DNA of 37,175 nt, from assembly GCA_002399235.1 (NCBI GenBank), contig DHDH01000050.1:36615-73789 (forward strand), in the 5' to 3' direction. Of this stretch, positions 25,410 to 34,097 are shown piece by piece. Under the pieces are notes generated by a model. That model made no database searches, had not been told where the DNA came from, and saw only the letters and a program-made list of their open reading frames with translations. The stretch is from Firmicutes bacterium UBA4881 (lineage in GTDB: Bacteria; Bacillota; DTU065). Numbering within the stretch: position 1 is the stretch's first letter; every line of letters starts with the position of its first letter. The translations under genes were made by a program, and so were the position numbers.

Positions 25410-26141
25410 TTAAGACACCTCTTTATTTTTTACCTTAATAGAAAAAACTACACTTAATAGCTCTACAGCTAATACCGCTGCTAGAGCAACTAGACAAACT
25501 AAACCAAACCCAGATAAAGCAGCCTTATGGGCGGTTTCTGAGATATTAACTGCAAGTGTCATCATAAAAGTAACAGTTAGTGGTCCTGTAGCAACTGCTC
25601 CGGAATCAAAAGCGATAGCTACAAAGGTAGATGAAGTAAACTTTAGTCCTAAAAGAGCTACAAAATAGCCGGGAATTATTAGCCAAGTAAGACTAATCCC
25701 TTGACCTACAAAGTAAAGACCAAAGGCAACCAAAGAAGCAACCCCTACAGAGACTGTTGCAATTAATAGATTACCTTTGATATGCCCTGTCGAAGCTTTT
25801 TCAATTTGGCTAGCTAAAACTCTTAAAGATGGTTCGGCAATAGTGACTAAGAGTCCTAAGATAAAGCCAATGGGTAAAAGGACTGTTTTGTTTTCGAGAA
25901 GACCAAAATTAAAACCTAGTTCTTTTGCTAGAGGAACGAAAGCTACATAGACCCCTTGTAAGAAGAAGGAAAGTCCCAAAAAAGTCATTAATGTACCTCT
26001 AGCTACTTTGCGGACGAATGTTTTTGGTAAATGTAGGAAGAAAATGTCAAAGATTCCAAAGAGAATAATAAGTGGAATTAAGGTTTTGCCTACTTCGATT
26101 ATAGTTACTAGGAAGTCAGACAAAAACGAGGTCAGATTCAT
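25410..26141 (-). CDS. DUF1538 membrane protein, second of pair
   Basis: This 243-residue protein has about seven hydrophobic segments and the DUF1538 pattern: FLGLSFFLQGVYVAFVPLAK in the first third and IAFDSGAVATGPLTVTFMM in the last third. The DSGxxxTGP motif is shared with its upstream partner. Paired DUF1538 proteins have been reported, as I recall, to act as a cation/proton antiporter in Halomonas. The substrate here is unknown. It starts within the stop of the partner gene (ATGA overlap) and ends three bases before the P-II-like gene. Confidence 0.8.
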   Translation of the reverse strand: MNLTSFLSDFLVTIIEVGKTLIPLIILFGIFDIFFLHLPKTFVRKVARGTLMTFLGLSFFLQGVYVAFVPLAKELGFNFGLLENKTVLLPIGFILGLLVTIAEPSLRVLASQIEKASTGHIKGNLLIATVSVGVASLVAFGLYFVGQGISLTWLIIPGYFVALLGLKFTSSTFVAIAFDSGAVATGPLTVTFMMTLAVNISETAHKAALSGFGLVCLVALAAVLAVELLSVVFSIKVKNKEVS

Positions 26142-26830
26142 AGGAAAATCACCCCCCAGATCATGAGGGTCAAGATAGGTCCTAAAGTAGCTAGACCGAC
26201 TAGTCCAAAACCATCTTCTAAAGGGTTACTACCTTTTAGAACAGAGGCAGTGCCTAGACCTAAGGCAATTATACAGGGTACAGCCATTGGCCCTGTCGTA
26301 ATGCTACCTGAATCTAAAAAGAAGGGAACTAGCTCTTTTGGTGCTATAAAACTAAGCCCAATAATTAACAAATAGCCCAAGGATAGTACCAGGCGAATAG
26401 GAATTTTGAATATAATTCGTAATAAAGCAAAGGTGACTAAAAAGCCAATACCTGCTGATACCAAAAAGGAGAGAAGTTGTGGTGGTACACCAGAGTCAGC
26501 AAGCCCTTTAAATTGCTCTACCATTACATGAACACTGGGATCGGCAAGGGTTACTGAAAAGGAAAAGATAAAGGCAGTAGACACAAGTAATAACAAAGAG
26601 CCGCTTTTGGGTAGATAAGCACCGATTAGTTCTCCCATTGGTATCAAAGAGATCTTAGTTCCTTCCAAAAAGAGGAAAAGGCCAATAAAAGTTAGAAAAG
26701 AACCAAAGATTACCTGGCTAACTCTGGTCCACGACCACGGTAAGAAGATAAATGTTAAGACTAAAACAGCTATAGTTAGAGGCAAAATCGCTGATGCTGC
26801 TTCTAAAAGGCCGTTTTTGATTGTATCCAA
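26138..26830 (-). CDS. DUF1538 membrane protein, first of pair
   Basis: This 230-residue paralogue of the adjacent gene has the same layout: FLTFIGLFLFLEGTKISLIP, then ADPSVHVMVEQ, then FFLDSGSITTGPMAVPCIIA. Two homologous half-size membrane proteins encoded together suggest a heterodimeric transporter with pseudo-symmetric halves. The start is a TTG (26830-26828, minus strand) a few bases after AGGATGAT; no better in-frame ATG is near. This is the first gene of the operon; its promoter is not clear to me. Confidence 0.8.
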   Translation of the reverse strand: MDTIKNGLLEAASAILPLTIAVLVLTFIFLPWSWTRVSQVIFGSFLTFIGLFLFLEGTKISLIPMGELIGAYLPKSGSLLLLVSTAFIFSFSVTLADPSVHVMVEQFKGLADSGVPPQLLSFLVSAGIGFLVTFALLRIIFKIPIRLVLSLGYLLIIGLSFIAPKELVPFFLDSGSITTGPMAVPCIIALGLGTASVLKGSNPLEDGFGLVGLATLGPILTLMIWGVIFL

Positions 26831-27095
26831 TTAGATCATCCTCTCGTTGCAGTTTGATTAAGCTATACTTATATATTGTATCATAAAAATGATTTTTGAA
26901 CTTAAAAAGCCTATTTAACCTTGTTTGCTGTTAAAAAAGTTCATTTTTCTTAGAGTTGAATCGAAATTATTAGTAGGAAGAAGCATTGGCCACCTAATAA
27001 AGATAGATAATGAATTTCTTATTCTCAGTACATTTAGTTTTTTTGGTTATAAGTCCTCATAGGAAGCTAAAAATGCTTTAACTAGATACTAATAC
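26831..27095. other. Intergenic stretch without a supported gene
   Basis: This is AT-rich sequence between the divergent DUF1538 operon and the ilv leader. I find no coding frame with a ribosome site. It must contain the promoter of the minus-strand operon (A/T-rich boxes near 26860-26910), but I cannot choose boxes with confidence. Confidence 0.5.
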
Positions 27096-27144
27096 AAAAC
27101 ACTTACCTTAACCTATTTTCTAGTACCAAGGGAGTGTTTTTTTT
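27096..27144 (+). terminator. Orphan terminator-like hairpin
   Basis: AAAACACT (27096-27103) pairs with AGTGTTTT (27133-27140), extended by CCTT with AAGG across a small internal loop, and ends in a T8 run. No gene lies upstream on the plus strand for over 2 kb (the last is the S8 remnant ending at 24604), so it either ends a short unrecognised transcript or insulates the ilv promoter. Confidence 0.55.
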
Positions 27145-27249
27145 GGCAAAAAATTTTACTAAATCTTCTAACGGCAAGCTTCTTTACCCTTTACGAGAGC
27201 GAAGTACGATTATGATACTCATGTATACACGATTTTAACGAAATTTTTA

Positions 27250-27278
27250 TTGACACCTGGCATAATCATACGTATACT
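27250..27278 (+). promoter_or_regulatory. Sigma-A promoter of the ilv-leu-cimA operon
   Basis: TTGACA (27250-27255), a 17-base spacer and TATACT (27273-27278) make a near-consensus vegetative promoter placed just before the T-box leader. Confidence 0.85.
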
Positions 27279-27299
27279 AAAAAACAAAACCTTTTCTGA

Positions 27300-27537
27300 T
27301 ACGAATTAAGCAAAGACTGAGAAGGAGAGTAGTACTGCCTAACTTCCTTGTAGAGAGTTGCCGGTTGGTGCAAGAGCAACAGGAAACGGTGGGAAACATC
27401 GCTCTGGAGTCGCTAGGGTGAAAAGCTTAGTTTAGCTTTGAGTAATCCTAGCCGGGTGCGCCCGTAATAGCGCCTAAAGACCAAACTAGGGTGGTACCGC
27501 GAGTAGCCTCGCCCCTTATAGGGCGAGGTCTTTTTTT
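27300..27537 (+). promoter_or_regulatory. T-box leader, probable isoleucine specifier
   Basis: The T-box sequence AGGGTGGTACCGCG (27488-27501) is followed by an 8-bp GC-rich terminator stem (27507-27514 with 27521-27528) and T7. Upstream are the stem I elements: an AGTA-type loop in GAGAGTAGTA, the AG-bulge AGAGAG and the distal loop CGGTTGGTGCAAGAG. On the 3' side of stem I, GGGAAACATCGCTC puts ATC (27398-27400) in the specifier position, so uncharged isoleucyl-tRNA should open the operon. The specifier call is by eye and depends on the folding. Confidence 0.85.
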
Positions 27538-27563
27538 AAACTTTTTTAGGGAGGTGACTGACT

Positions 27564-29324
27564 ATGGCACTAACAGGTGCAGAAGCACTAGTCAGTACAT
27601 TAACAGAGATGGGTGTAGAATATGTCTTCGGTTATCCAGGAGGAGCAGTGTTACCTATCTACGATGCACTGTATAACTCTAGCTTAAAACATATTCTCAC
27701 CCGCCATGAACAAGGAGCTGCACATGCTGCTGATGGCTATGCTAGGGCTACAAGAAAACCAGGTGTAGTGATAGCTACCTCTGGGCCAGGTGCTACTAAC
27801 CTTGTTACAGGTTTAGCTAATGCTTATATGGATTCAGTGCCTTTAGTAGCAATTACGGGGCAGGTCCATTCGGGTTTAATCGGTAAGGATTCTTTTCAAG
27901 AAGCAGATATTATGGGAATTACCATGCCAGTTACCAAACACAACTATTTGGTTAAAGATGGCAACAGTATTCCTAGAGTAATTAAAGAAGCTCTGTTTAT
28001 TGCTAATACTGGTAGACCAGGGCCAGTACTTGTGGATATTACTAAAGATGCCCTTATGAATCATCTACTAGAACCTCTTCTAGACGCTGAAATAGACTTA
28101 CCTGGCTATAGAGTTAAAACAACTGGTCATCCCCGTCAAATTATGCTAGCAAAAAATTTAATTCAAGAAGCAAAAAGACCACTTATCTATGCTGGTGGTG
28201 GTGCAGGAGACGCTGGAGAGAGTTTATTACAGCTAGTAGAACAGTATGATATTCCAGTCACTACAACCTTAATGGGACTTGGAGCATTTCCCGGTAATCA
28301 CCCACTTAATTTAGGTATGTTAGGGATGCATGGCACACCTTGGGCTAATATGGCCATTCAAGAGTGTGATGTACTCATAGCTATAGGAGCACGTTTTGAT
28401 GATCGGGTGACAGGAAACTTAAGCAAATTTGCCCCCAAGGCTAAAATAATCCATATCGATATTGATGCAGCCGAGATCGGTAAGAATGTTAAGGCAGATA
28501 TACCTATTGTGGGTGATGCTAAAAGTATCTTACCTGAGCTACTTGGAACAGAAAAACTAACTCATCCGAATTGGATTGCTGAAATTCGCGAATTTGCTTT
28601 GCCAAAGTATCAGGCTAATAAGCCAAATAGTGATCCTTGTGAAGTTTGCAATGTACCGAATCTTTTTAATGCTACACCACCACCTCCTTGCAAACGCCAA
28701 GAAAGTGTTACACCAAAACAAGTATTAGAGGTAGTAGCTGCAACTATTAAAGACAAGATAATTGTTGCCACCGATGTAGGTCAGAACCAAATGTGGGCAG
28801 CTCAGTATCTGCCAGTAGATAAACCCCATAGTTTTATTACCTCTGGTGGTTTAGGCACTATGGGGTATGGGTTACCAGCTGCATTAGGAGCCCAATTAGG
28901 TCGACCTGATGAACAAGTAGTTTTGGTAACTGGTGATGGTTCGCTACAGATGAACATCCAAGAGTTAGCTACAATAGCTACCTATGATATTCCAGTTAAA
29001 ATTGTGCTTTTAAATAATAGAGTTCTGGGCATGGTCAGACAATGGCAGACTATCTTTTACGAAAGTCGTTACTCGCAGACTTGCACTGGCTCCGTTCCTG
29101 ATTTTTGCCTCTTAGCTTCAGCCTATTCGCTGCCAGCTGTAAAAATTTTAACCAGAGAGGATTGTCAGACGAAACTTCCAGAGGCACTGCTAACTAAGGG
29201 TCCTTATCTAATTGAAGTAGCTATTGATCCTGATGAATCGGTTTGGCCAATGGTAGCTCCTGGAGCCTCGCTTTGCGAAATGCTTCATGCTGAATTGACC
29301 CCCAAACCAGCTTGGGAGAGGTGA
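27564..29324 (+). CDS. ilvB: Acetolactate synthase large subunit
   Basis: IlvB is the TPP-dependent catalytic subunit that makes acetolactate and acetohydroxybutyrate. The 586-residue protein has the catalytic Glu in RHEQGAAHAADGYAR, GARFDDRVTG in the central FAD domain, and the TPP/Mg motif GDGSLQMNIQELAT near the C-terminus. An unusual linker at about 355-378 contains C359, C362 and C376 (CEVCNVPNLFNATPPPPC), where most family members have no cysteines. GGGAGGTGAC lies upstream of the ATG. It is the first gene behind the T-box leader. Confidence 0.95.
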   Translation: MALTGAEALVSTLTEMGVEYVFGYPGGAVLPIYDALYNSSLKHILTRHEQGAAHAADGYARATRKPGVVIATSGPGATNLVTGLANAYMDSVPLVAITGQVHSGLIGKDSFQEADIMGITMPVTKHNYLVKDGNSIPRVIKEALFIANTGRPGPVLVDITKDALMNHLLEPLLDAEIDLPGYRVKTTGHPRQIMLAKNLIQEAKRPLIYAGGGAGDAGESLLQLVEQYDIPVTTTLMGLGAFPGNHPLNLGMLGMHGTPWANMAIQECDVLIAIGARFDDRVTGNLSKFAPKAKIIHIDIDAAEIGKNVKADIPIVGDAKSILPELLGTEKLTHPNWIAEIREFALPKYQANKPNSDPCEVCNVPNLFNATPPPPCKRQESVTPKQVLEVVAATIKDKIIVATDVGQNQMWAAQYLPVDKPHSFITSGGLGTMGYGLPAALGAQLGRPDEQVVLVTGDGSLQMNIQELATIATYDIPVKIVLLNNRVLGMVRQWQTIFYESRYSQTCTGSVPDFCLLASAYSLPAVKILTREDCQTKLPEALLTKGPYLIEVAIDPDESVWPMVAPGASLCEMLHAELTPKPAWER

Positions 29325-29328
29325 TTGT

Positions 29329-29808
29329 GTGAGTAAAGTAACTTTAGCAGTACTTGTGAATAACGAACCAGGTGTTCTTTCTAGAGTAGCAGGTCTATTC
29401 ACCCGTCGTGGTTATAATATACACAGTTTAGCAGTTGGCCCAACAGAAGATAACAGTATTTCACGCATTACCATTGTGGTAGAAGAAGACGAACAACGCC
29501 TAGAGCAAGTTACTAAACAGCTGCACAAACTAATTGATGTACTCAAAATAACTGATTTAACTTACGAGGAGCGAGTAGAAAGAGAACTAGCTTTAATTAA
29601 AGTTAAGGGTGACAAGCGTTCTGAGATCTTACAGATTGTAGATATCTTCAGAGCCAAAATTGTTGATGTTAGTCCTAAAGAGGTAATGGTTGAAGTTACT
29701 GGTGATATGGAGAAGGTAGATGCTTTTATTCAGATGTTAGACAGTTATGGCATTACCGAGATTGTCCGCACAGGCAAAATAGCTTTAGCTCGCAGTGCAA
29801 AAAATTAG
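29329..29808 (+). CDS. ilvN: Acetolactate synthase small (regulatory) subunit
   Basis: This 159-residue subunit (called ilvH in some genomes) has an N-terminal ACT domain (LAVLVNNEPGVLSRVAGLF, then RGYNIHSLAVGPTED) and the usual C-terminal domain (ELALIKVKGDKRSEILQIV). It binds IlvB, raises its activity and normally gives valine feedback inhibition. The start is a GTG four bases after ilvB with GAGAGGTGA upstream. Confidence 0.94.
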   Translation: MSKVTLAVLVNNEPGVLSRVAGLFTRRGYNIHSLAVGPTEDNSISRITIVVEEDEQRLEQVTKQLHKLIDVLKITDLTYEERVERELALIKVKGDKRSEILQIVDIFRAKIVDVSPKEVMVEVTGDMEKVDAFIQMLDSYGITEIVRTGKIALARSAKN

Positions 29809-29820
29809 GAGGGATATTAA

Positions 29821-30816
29821 ATGGCAAAGCTTTATTACGACAGTGATGCAGATTTAAGTGTTTTTAATGGTAAAAAGGTAGCTGTAGTTGGTTATGGTTC
29901 ACAGGGTCATGCTCAGGCTCAGAACTTACGCGAAAGTGGTATAGAGGTGATTGTAGCCCAAAGACCAGGTTCTGCTAACTATGATTTAGCTGTCAGTCAT
30001 GGTTTTAAACCGGTAAGTGTAAAAGAAGCAGCTGAAGCTGCCGATGTTATTCAAATCCTAGTTCCAGATGAAAAACAAGCAGCCATCTACCAAAACGATA
30101 TTGCTCCTTATCTTAAGGCGGGTAAAGCTCTTGTTTTCTCCCATGGCTTTAATATTCACTTTAACCAAATTAAACCACCCAAAGATGTAGATGTATTTAT
30201 GGTGGCTCCTAAAGGACCAGGGCATTTAGTAAGACGCCAGTATGAAGAAGGTAGAGGTGTACCTGCTTTAATTGCTATTTACCAAAATGCTTCTGGCGAT
30301 GCTTTTGATTTAGCTTTGGCTTATGCCAAAGGAATCGGTGCTACTAGAGCTGGCGTTCTAGAGACTACGTTTAAAGAAGAAACGGAAACAGATCTCTTTG
30401 GCGAACAGGCTGTTCTATGTGGTGGCATGACAGCATTAGTGCAAGCGGGTTTTGAAACGTTAGTAAATGCTGGTTATCAACCAGAAGTAGCTTATTTTGA
30501 ATGTCTCCACGAACTTAAACTAATTGTGGATCTAATGTACGAAGGTGGCCTTTCCCGTATGCGCTATTCAATTAGCGATACTGCAGAATATGGTGATTTG
30601 ACTGTAGGGCCTAAGATTGTTGGTCCCGAAGTAAAGGCTGCAATGCAAGATACCTTAAAAAAGATCCAAGAAGGCGAGTTTGCTAGAGAGTGGATTGTAG
30701 AGAATATGGCTGGCAGACCAAAATTTGAAGCCCTCCGTAGTATTAGTCGTGAGCACCAGATTGAAAAGGTTGGTGCTGAGCTTCGTAAAATGATGGCGTG
30801 GATTAAACAGTCCTAG
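29821..30816 (+). CDS. ilvC: Ketol-acid reductoisomerase
   Basis: IlvC isomerises and reduces acetolactate with Mg and NAD(P)H. The 331-residue class I enzyme has the Rossmann motif VAVVGYGSQGHAQAQNLRES, the cofactor loop AQRPGSANYD, PKGPGHLVRRQYEEG, and the acidic metal ligands in DLFGEQAVLCGG and the second KARI domain. AGGAGG precedes the ATG by seven bases. Confidence 0.96.
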   Translation: MAKLYYDSDADLSVFNGKKVAVVGYGSQGHAQAQNLRESGIEVIVAQRPGSANYDLAVSHGFKPVSVKEAAEAADVIQILVPDEKQAAIYQNDIAPYLKAGKALVFSHGFNIHFNQIKPPKDVDVFMVAPKGPGHLVRRQYEEGRGVPALIAIYQNASGDAFDLALAYAKGIGATRAGVLETTFKEETETDLFGEQAVLCGGMTALVQAGFETLVNAGYQPEVAYFECLHELKLIVDLMYEGGLSRMRYSISDTAEYGDLTVGPKIVGPEVKAAMQDTLKKIQEGEFAREWIVENMAGRPKFEALRSISREHQIEKVGAELRKMMAWIKQS

Positions 30817-30827
30817 GAGGGGTGTGT

Positions 30828-32354
30828 ATGATCCAAAAAGTAGAGATTTTTGATACTACTTTAAGAGATGGCGAGCAATCTCCTGGTATTAGCCTTAGTG
30901 CTAAGGAGAAGGTGGAGATAGCCAAGACTTTAGAAAGAATGGGAGTCGACATCATCGAGGCTGGCTTTCCTGTAGCCTCCCCTGGTGATTTTGCAGCTGT
31001 AAATGCAGTAGCAAGTGAAGTTTCCTGTAGGGTTGCTGCTTTAGCTAGAGCAGTACCTAAAGATATAGAGGCTGCAGCGAAAGCGTTGCAGCTTGCTAAA
31101 AGCCCAGTGATTCATACCTTCATTGCTTCTTCACCTATCCACATGCAATATAAATTGCGTATGGAGCCAGATGTGGTTCTTAAAAAAGCTGAAGAAGCAG
31201 TTAAACTAGCCAAAAGCACAGGCGCAAGAGTAGAGTTTTCTGCTGAAGATGCTACAAGAAGTGATTGGCAGTTTCTAGTGGAACTGGTAGAAGCGGTTAC
31301 CGAAGCAGGAGCAGATGTAGTTAATATTCCTGATACAGTAGGCTATACAATGCCCTGGGAATACGAAAAACTAATTAAGCATCTTTTAAGCCAGGTCAAA
31401 GGTTTGCAAAAGACAATTCTTTCGGTTCACTGCCACAATGACTTAGGGTTAGCAGTTGCTAATTCTCTAAGTGCAGTTAAAGCTGGTGCTAGACAGGTTG
31501 AGTGTGCTGTTAATGGTATTGGTGAACGAGCAGGTAATGCTGCCCTAGAAGAGATCGTTATGGCTTTGAAGGTAAGAAACAGTGAGTATGAGCTAGAGAC
31601 TAACGTTATTACAGAAAGGCTATATCAAGCTTCTAGGCTAGTCTCAAGTTTAACTGGTTACCCCGTACCTAAGAATAAAGCTATAGTCGGTGAAAATGCA
31701 TTTGCACATGAATCAGGTATCCATCAAGATGGGTTTTTAAAAGAAAGAAGTACCTACGAAATTATGACCCCAGAATCAGTAGGCTACCCTAAAAGCCGTA
31801 TTGTTTTAGGTAAACATTCGGGTAGACATGCATTTAAAGAACGGTTACAAGAGTTAGGTTACCAGCTTCTAGATAGCGAAGTGGAACAACTATTTAACCG
31901 CTTTATTGAATTGGCTGACCGTAAAAAGACTGTTGATGACAAAGATCTGGAAGCCTTGTTATCTACCCAAGTAACTGGTGTTGATATTATGTACGAACTA
32001 CAAGAGTTACAAGTGTTTTCTGGTAATGAATCTATGGCGCTTGTAAAACTTAAAAAAGGTACTGAAATTATCAAAGAAGCTGCTGCTGGCGACGGACCTG
32101 TAGATGCTGTGTATAAGGCCCTGGAAAGAGCTACAGCTTTAAAAGTGGAACTCCTTGATTATCAACTACAAGCAACTACAGGTGGTACTGATTCTTTAGG
32201 TGAGGTTATGGTAAGAATTAGTTATCTGGGGAAAAATTACCTAGGTCGAGGACTTCATAATGATGTGGTTAGAGCAAGTGCAGAAGCCTATCTACAAGCT
32301 CTCAATCGTATATTAACAGAAGGGAGTGAGGCTGTTGGGACTCAATTTAGCTGA
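30828..32354 (+). CDS. leuA: 2-isopropylmalate synthase
   Basis: LeuA condenses acetyl-CoA with 2-ketoisovalerate, the first step to leucine. The 508-residue protein has the metal-site FDTTLRDGEQSPG, the HCHNDLGLAVANSL motif, the NGIGERAGNAALEE motif, and the C-terminal LeuA allosteric domain from about 390 (EAAAGDGPVDAVYKALERA) through which leucine inhibits. AGGAGGGG at 30815-30822 supports ATG 30828 rather than an upstream GTG that overlaps that site. It overlaps leuC by 20 bases. Confidence 0.95.
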   Translation: MIQKVEIFDTTLRDGEQSPGISLSAKEKVEIAKTLERMGVDIIEAGFPVASPGDFAAVNAVASEVSCRVAALARAVPKDIEAAAKALQLAKSPVIHTFIASSPIHMQYKLRMEPDVVLKKAEEAVKLAKSTGARVEFSAEDATRSDWQFLVELVEAVTEAGADVVNIPDTVGYTMPWEYEKLIKHLLSQVKGLQKTILSVHCHNDLGLAVANSLSAVKAGARQVECAVNGIGERAGNAALEEIVMALKVRNSEYELETNVITERLYQASRLVSSLTGYPVPKNKAIVGENAFAHESGIHQDGFLKERSTYEIMTPESVGYPKSRIVLGKHSGRHAFKERLQELGYQLLDSEVEQLFNRFIELADRKKTVDDKDLEALLSTQVTGVDIMYELQELQVFSGNESMALVKLKKGTEIIKEAAAGDGPVDAVYKALERATALKVELLDYQLQATTGGTDSLGEVMVRISYLGKNYLGRGLHNDVVRASAEAYLQALNRILTEGSEAVGTQFS

Positions 32355-33597
32355 AAAGATCTTAGCCAGTCATAGTGGCAAAGAAACTGTAAGGCCGGAT
32401 CAATTTGTTATGGCTAAGGTCGATCTAGTTTTAGGTAATGATATAACTTCACCAGTAGCCATCAAAGAGTTTCGCCGTTTAGGTGCTAAACACGTATTTA
32501 ATAAGGATAAAATTGCTCTTATTTGCGACCATTTTACTCCTAACAAAGACATCCAAGCTGCTGAACAAGTGAAAATGATAAGGCAATTTGCTAGAGAACA
32601 GGAAATCACCCATTTTTATGATGTTGGTGAGATGGGTATTGAACATTGCCTCATTCCCGAAAAAGGGTTAGCTGGTCCTGGTGATCTGGTGATAGGTGCA
32701 GATTCGCATACCTGCACTTATGGTGCTTTAGGAGCTTTTGCTACTGGTGTAGGTTCAACGGACATGGCCGCTGCCATGGCTTTAGGTAAAGCCTGGTTTA
32801 GAGTACCTCACACCCAAAGATTTAACTACCAAGGTCAATTAAAACCTTACGTTACTGGTAAGGACCTAATTATCTATACTATTGGTCAAATAGGTGTAGA
32901 TGGAGCTAGATATCAGGCTATGGAATTTGGTGGTGAAGTCATAGAAAATCTATCGGTTGAAGGTAGATTAACAATGGCTAATATGGCTATTGAAGCTGGA
33001 GCTAAAGCTGGACTTTTTGCCTCTGACGATAAGACTGTCGAGTACTTGCAAAAAGCAGGTAGAAAAGTTGAAAAACTATACCCTGATTTAGATGCTTCCT
33101 ATTATAAGATCTATAACTGGGATGTTTCTAAACTTGAACCACAAATAGCTTTCCCGCACTTACCAGAAAATGCTCGAAGTGTTCGAGAAACAAAAGGGAT
33201 TAAGCTTGATCAAGTTGTTGTTGGCTCTTGCACAAATGGACGTATTGAGGATCTAAGACAGGCAGCAGAAGTGTTAAAAGGACGCAAGGTTAACAAAAAC
33301 TTACGTATGATTGTTATCCCGGGAACGCAAAAGATCTACCTACAAGCGATTGCTGAAGGCCTCATTCAGACCTTTATTGAAGCTGGTGCAGCAGTTAGTA
33401 CCCCAACCTGTGGCCCTTGTCTAGGTGGACATATGGGGATTTTAGCTAGTGGCGAAAGATCACTATCGACTACAAATAGGAACTTTGTTGGTCGCATGGG
33501 TCATCCGAATAGTGAAGTCTATTTAGCAGGACCGTATGTGGCAGCTGCTTCAGCAGTCGCAGGCGAAATTGTTCATCCAGAGGAGGTGCTTTCGTGA
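32335..33597 (+). CDS. leuC: 3-isopropylmalate dehydratase large subunit
   Basis: LeuC carries the [4Fe-4S] cluster of isopropylmalate isomerase. The 420-residue protein has GADSHTCTYGALGAF, VGSCTNGR and CGPCLGGH with the three cluster cysteines. It is of the shorter archaeal/clostridial homoaconitase-like type, against about 465 residues in E. coli. AGGGAG (32321-32326) is eight bases before TTG 32335 (MGLNLAEKILASHSG), which matches family starts better than the GTG at 32326. In this operon it probably also isomerises citramalate for isoleucine. Confidence 0.94.
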   Translation: MGLNLAEKILASHSGKETVRPDQFVMAKVDLVLGNDITSPVAIKEFRRLGAKHVFNKDKIALICDHFTPNKDIQAAEQVKMIRQFAREQEITHFYDVGEMGIEHCLIPEKGLAGPGDLVIGADSHTCTYGALGAFATGVGSTDMAAAMALGKAWFRVPHTQRFNYQGQLKPYVTGKDLIIYTIGQIGVDGARYQAMEFGGEVIENLSVEGRLTMANMAIEAGAKAGLFASDDKTVEYLQKAGRKVEKLYPDLDASYYKIYNWDVSKLEPQIAFPHLPENARSVRETKGIKLDQVVVGSCTNGRIEDLRQAAEVLKGRKVNKNLRMIVIPGTQKIYLQAIAEGLIQTFIEAGAAVSTPTCGPCLGGHMGILASGERSLSTTNRNFVGRMGHPNSEVYLAGPYVAAASAVAGEIVHPEEVLS

Positions 33598-34097
33598 AGC
33601 AATTTACAGGCAGAGTTTTTCTTTTTGGCGATGATGTAGATACCGATGCTATTATTCCAGCTAGGTATCTGAATAACTCCGATTTAGAGCATTTGAAAAA
33701 ACATTGTATGGAAGATGCTGATCAGGAGTTTCCTAATAAAGTGCAAGTTGGCGACATTATAGTTGCCGGCAAGAATTTTGGCTGCGGTTCTTCGAGAGAG
33801 CATGCTCCCATTGCGATTAATGCTAGTGGTGTTAGCTGTGTGATTGCTGAATCGTTTGCCCGAATCTTTTATCGCAATGCAATTAATATAGGTCTACCTA
33901 TTTTAGAGGTTTCGTTAAAAGGTAAAGTAAAAGATGGAGACCTAGTAACTGTAAACTTAGATAATGGTACTGTGGAAATTAAGGGAGAAGTCTTAAAAGC
34001 ACAAGCTTTTCCACCGGAACTAATGGCTATCATTGAAGCCGGTGGGCTAGTATCTTATGTGAAAAAAGAGATTGAGGCAGGTGAAAAGCATGTCTAA
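33594..34097 (+). CDS. leuD: 3-isopropylmalate dehydratase small subunit
   Basis: This 167-residue subunit (GRVFLFGDDVDTDAIIPARY, then GKNFGCGSSREHAPIA) forms the swivelling substrate-binding part of the isomerase with LeuC. The start is a GTG overlapping the leuC stop (GTGA), with GAGGAGG upstream in leuC. Confidence 0.95.
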   Translation: MKQFTGRVFLFGDDVDTDAIIPARYLNNSDLEHLKKHCMEDADQEFPNKVQVGDIIVAGKNFGCGSSREHAPIAINASGVSCVIAESFARIFYRNAINIGLPILEVSLKGKVKDGDLVTVNLDNGTVEIKGEVLKAQAFPPELMAIIEAGGLVSYVKKEIEAGEKHV

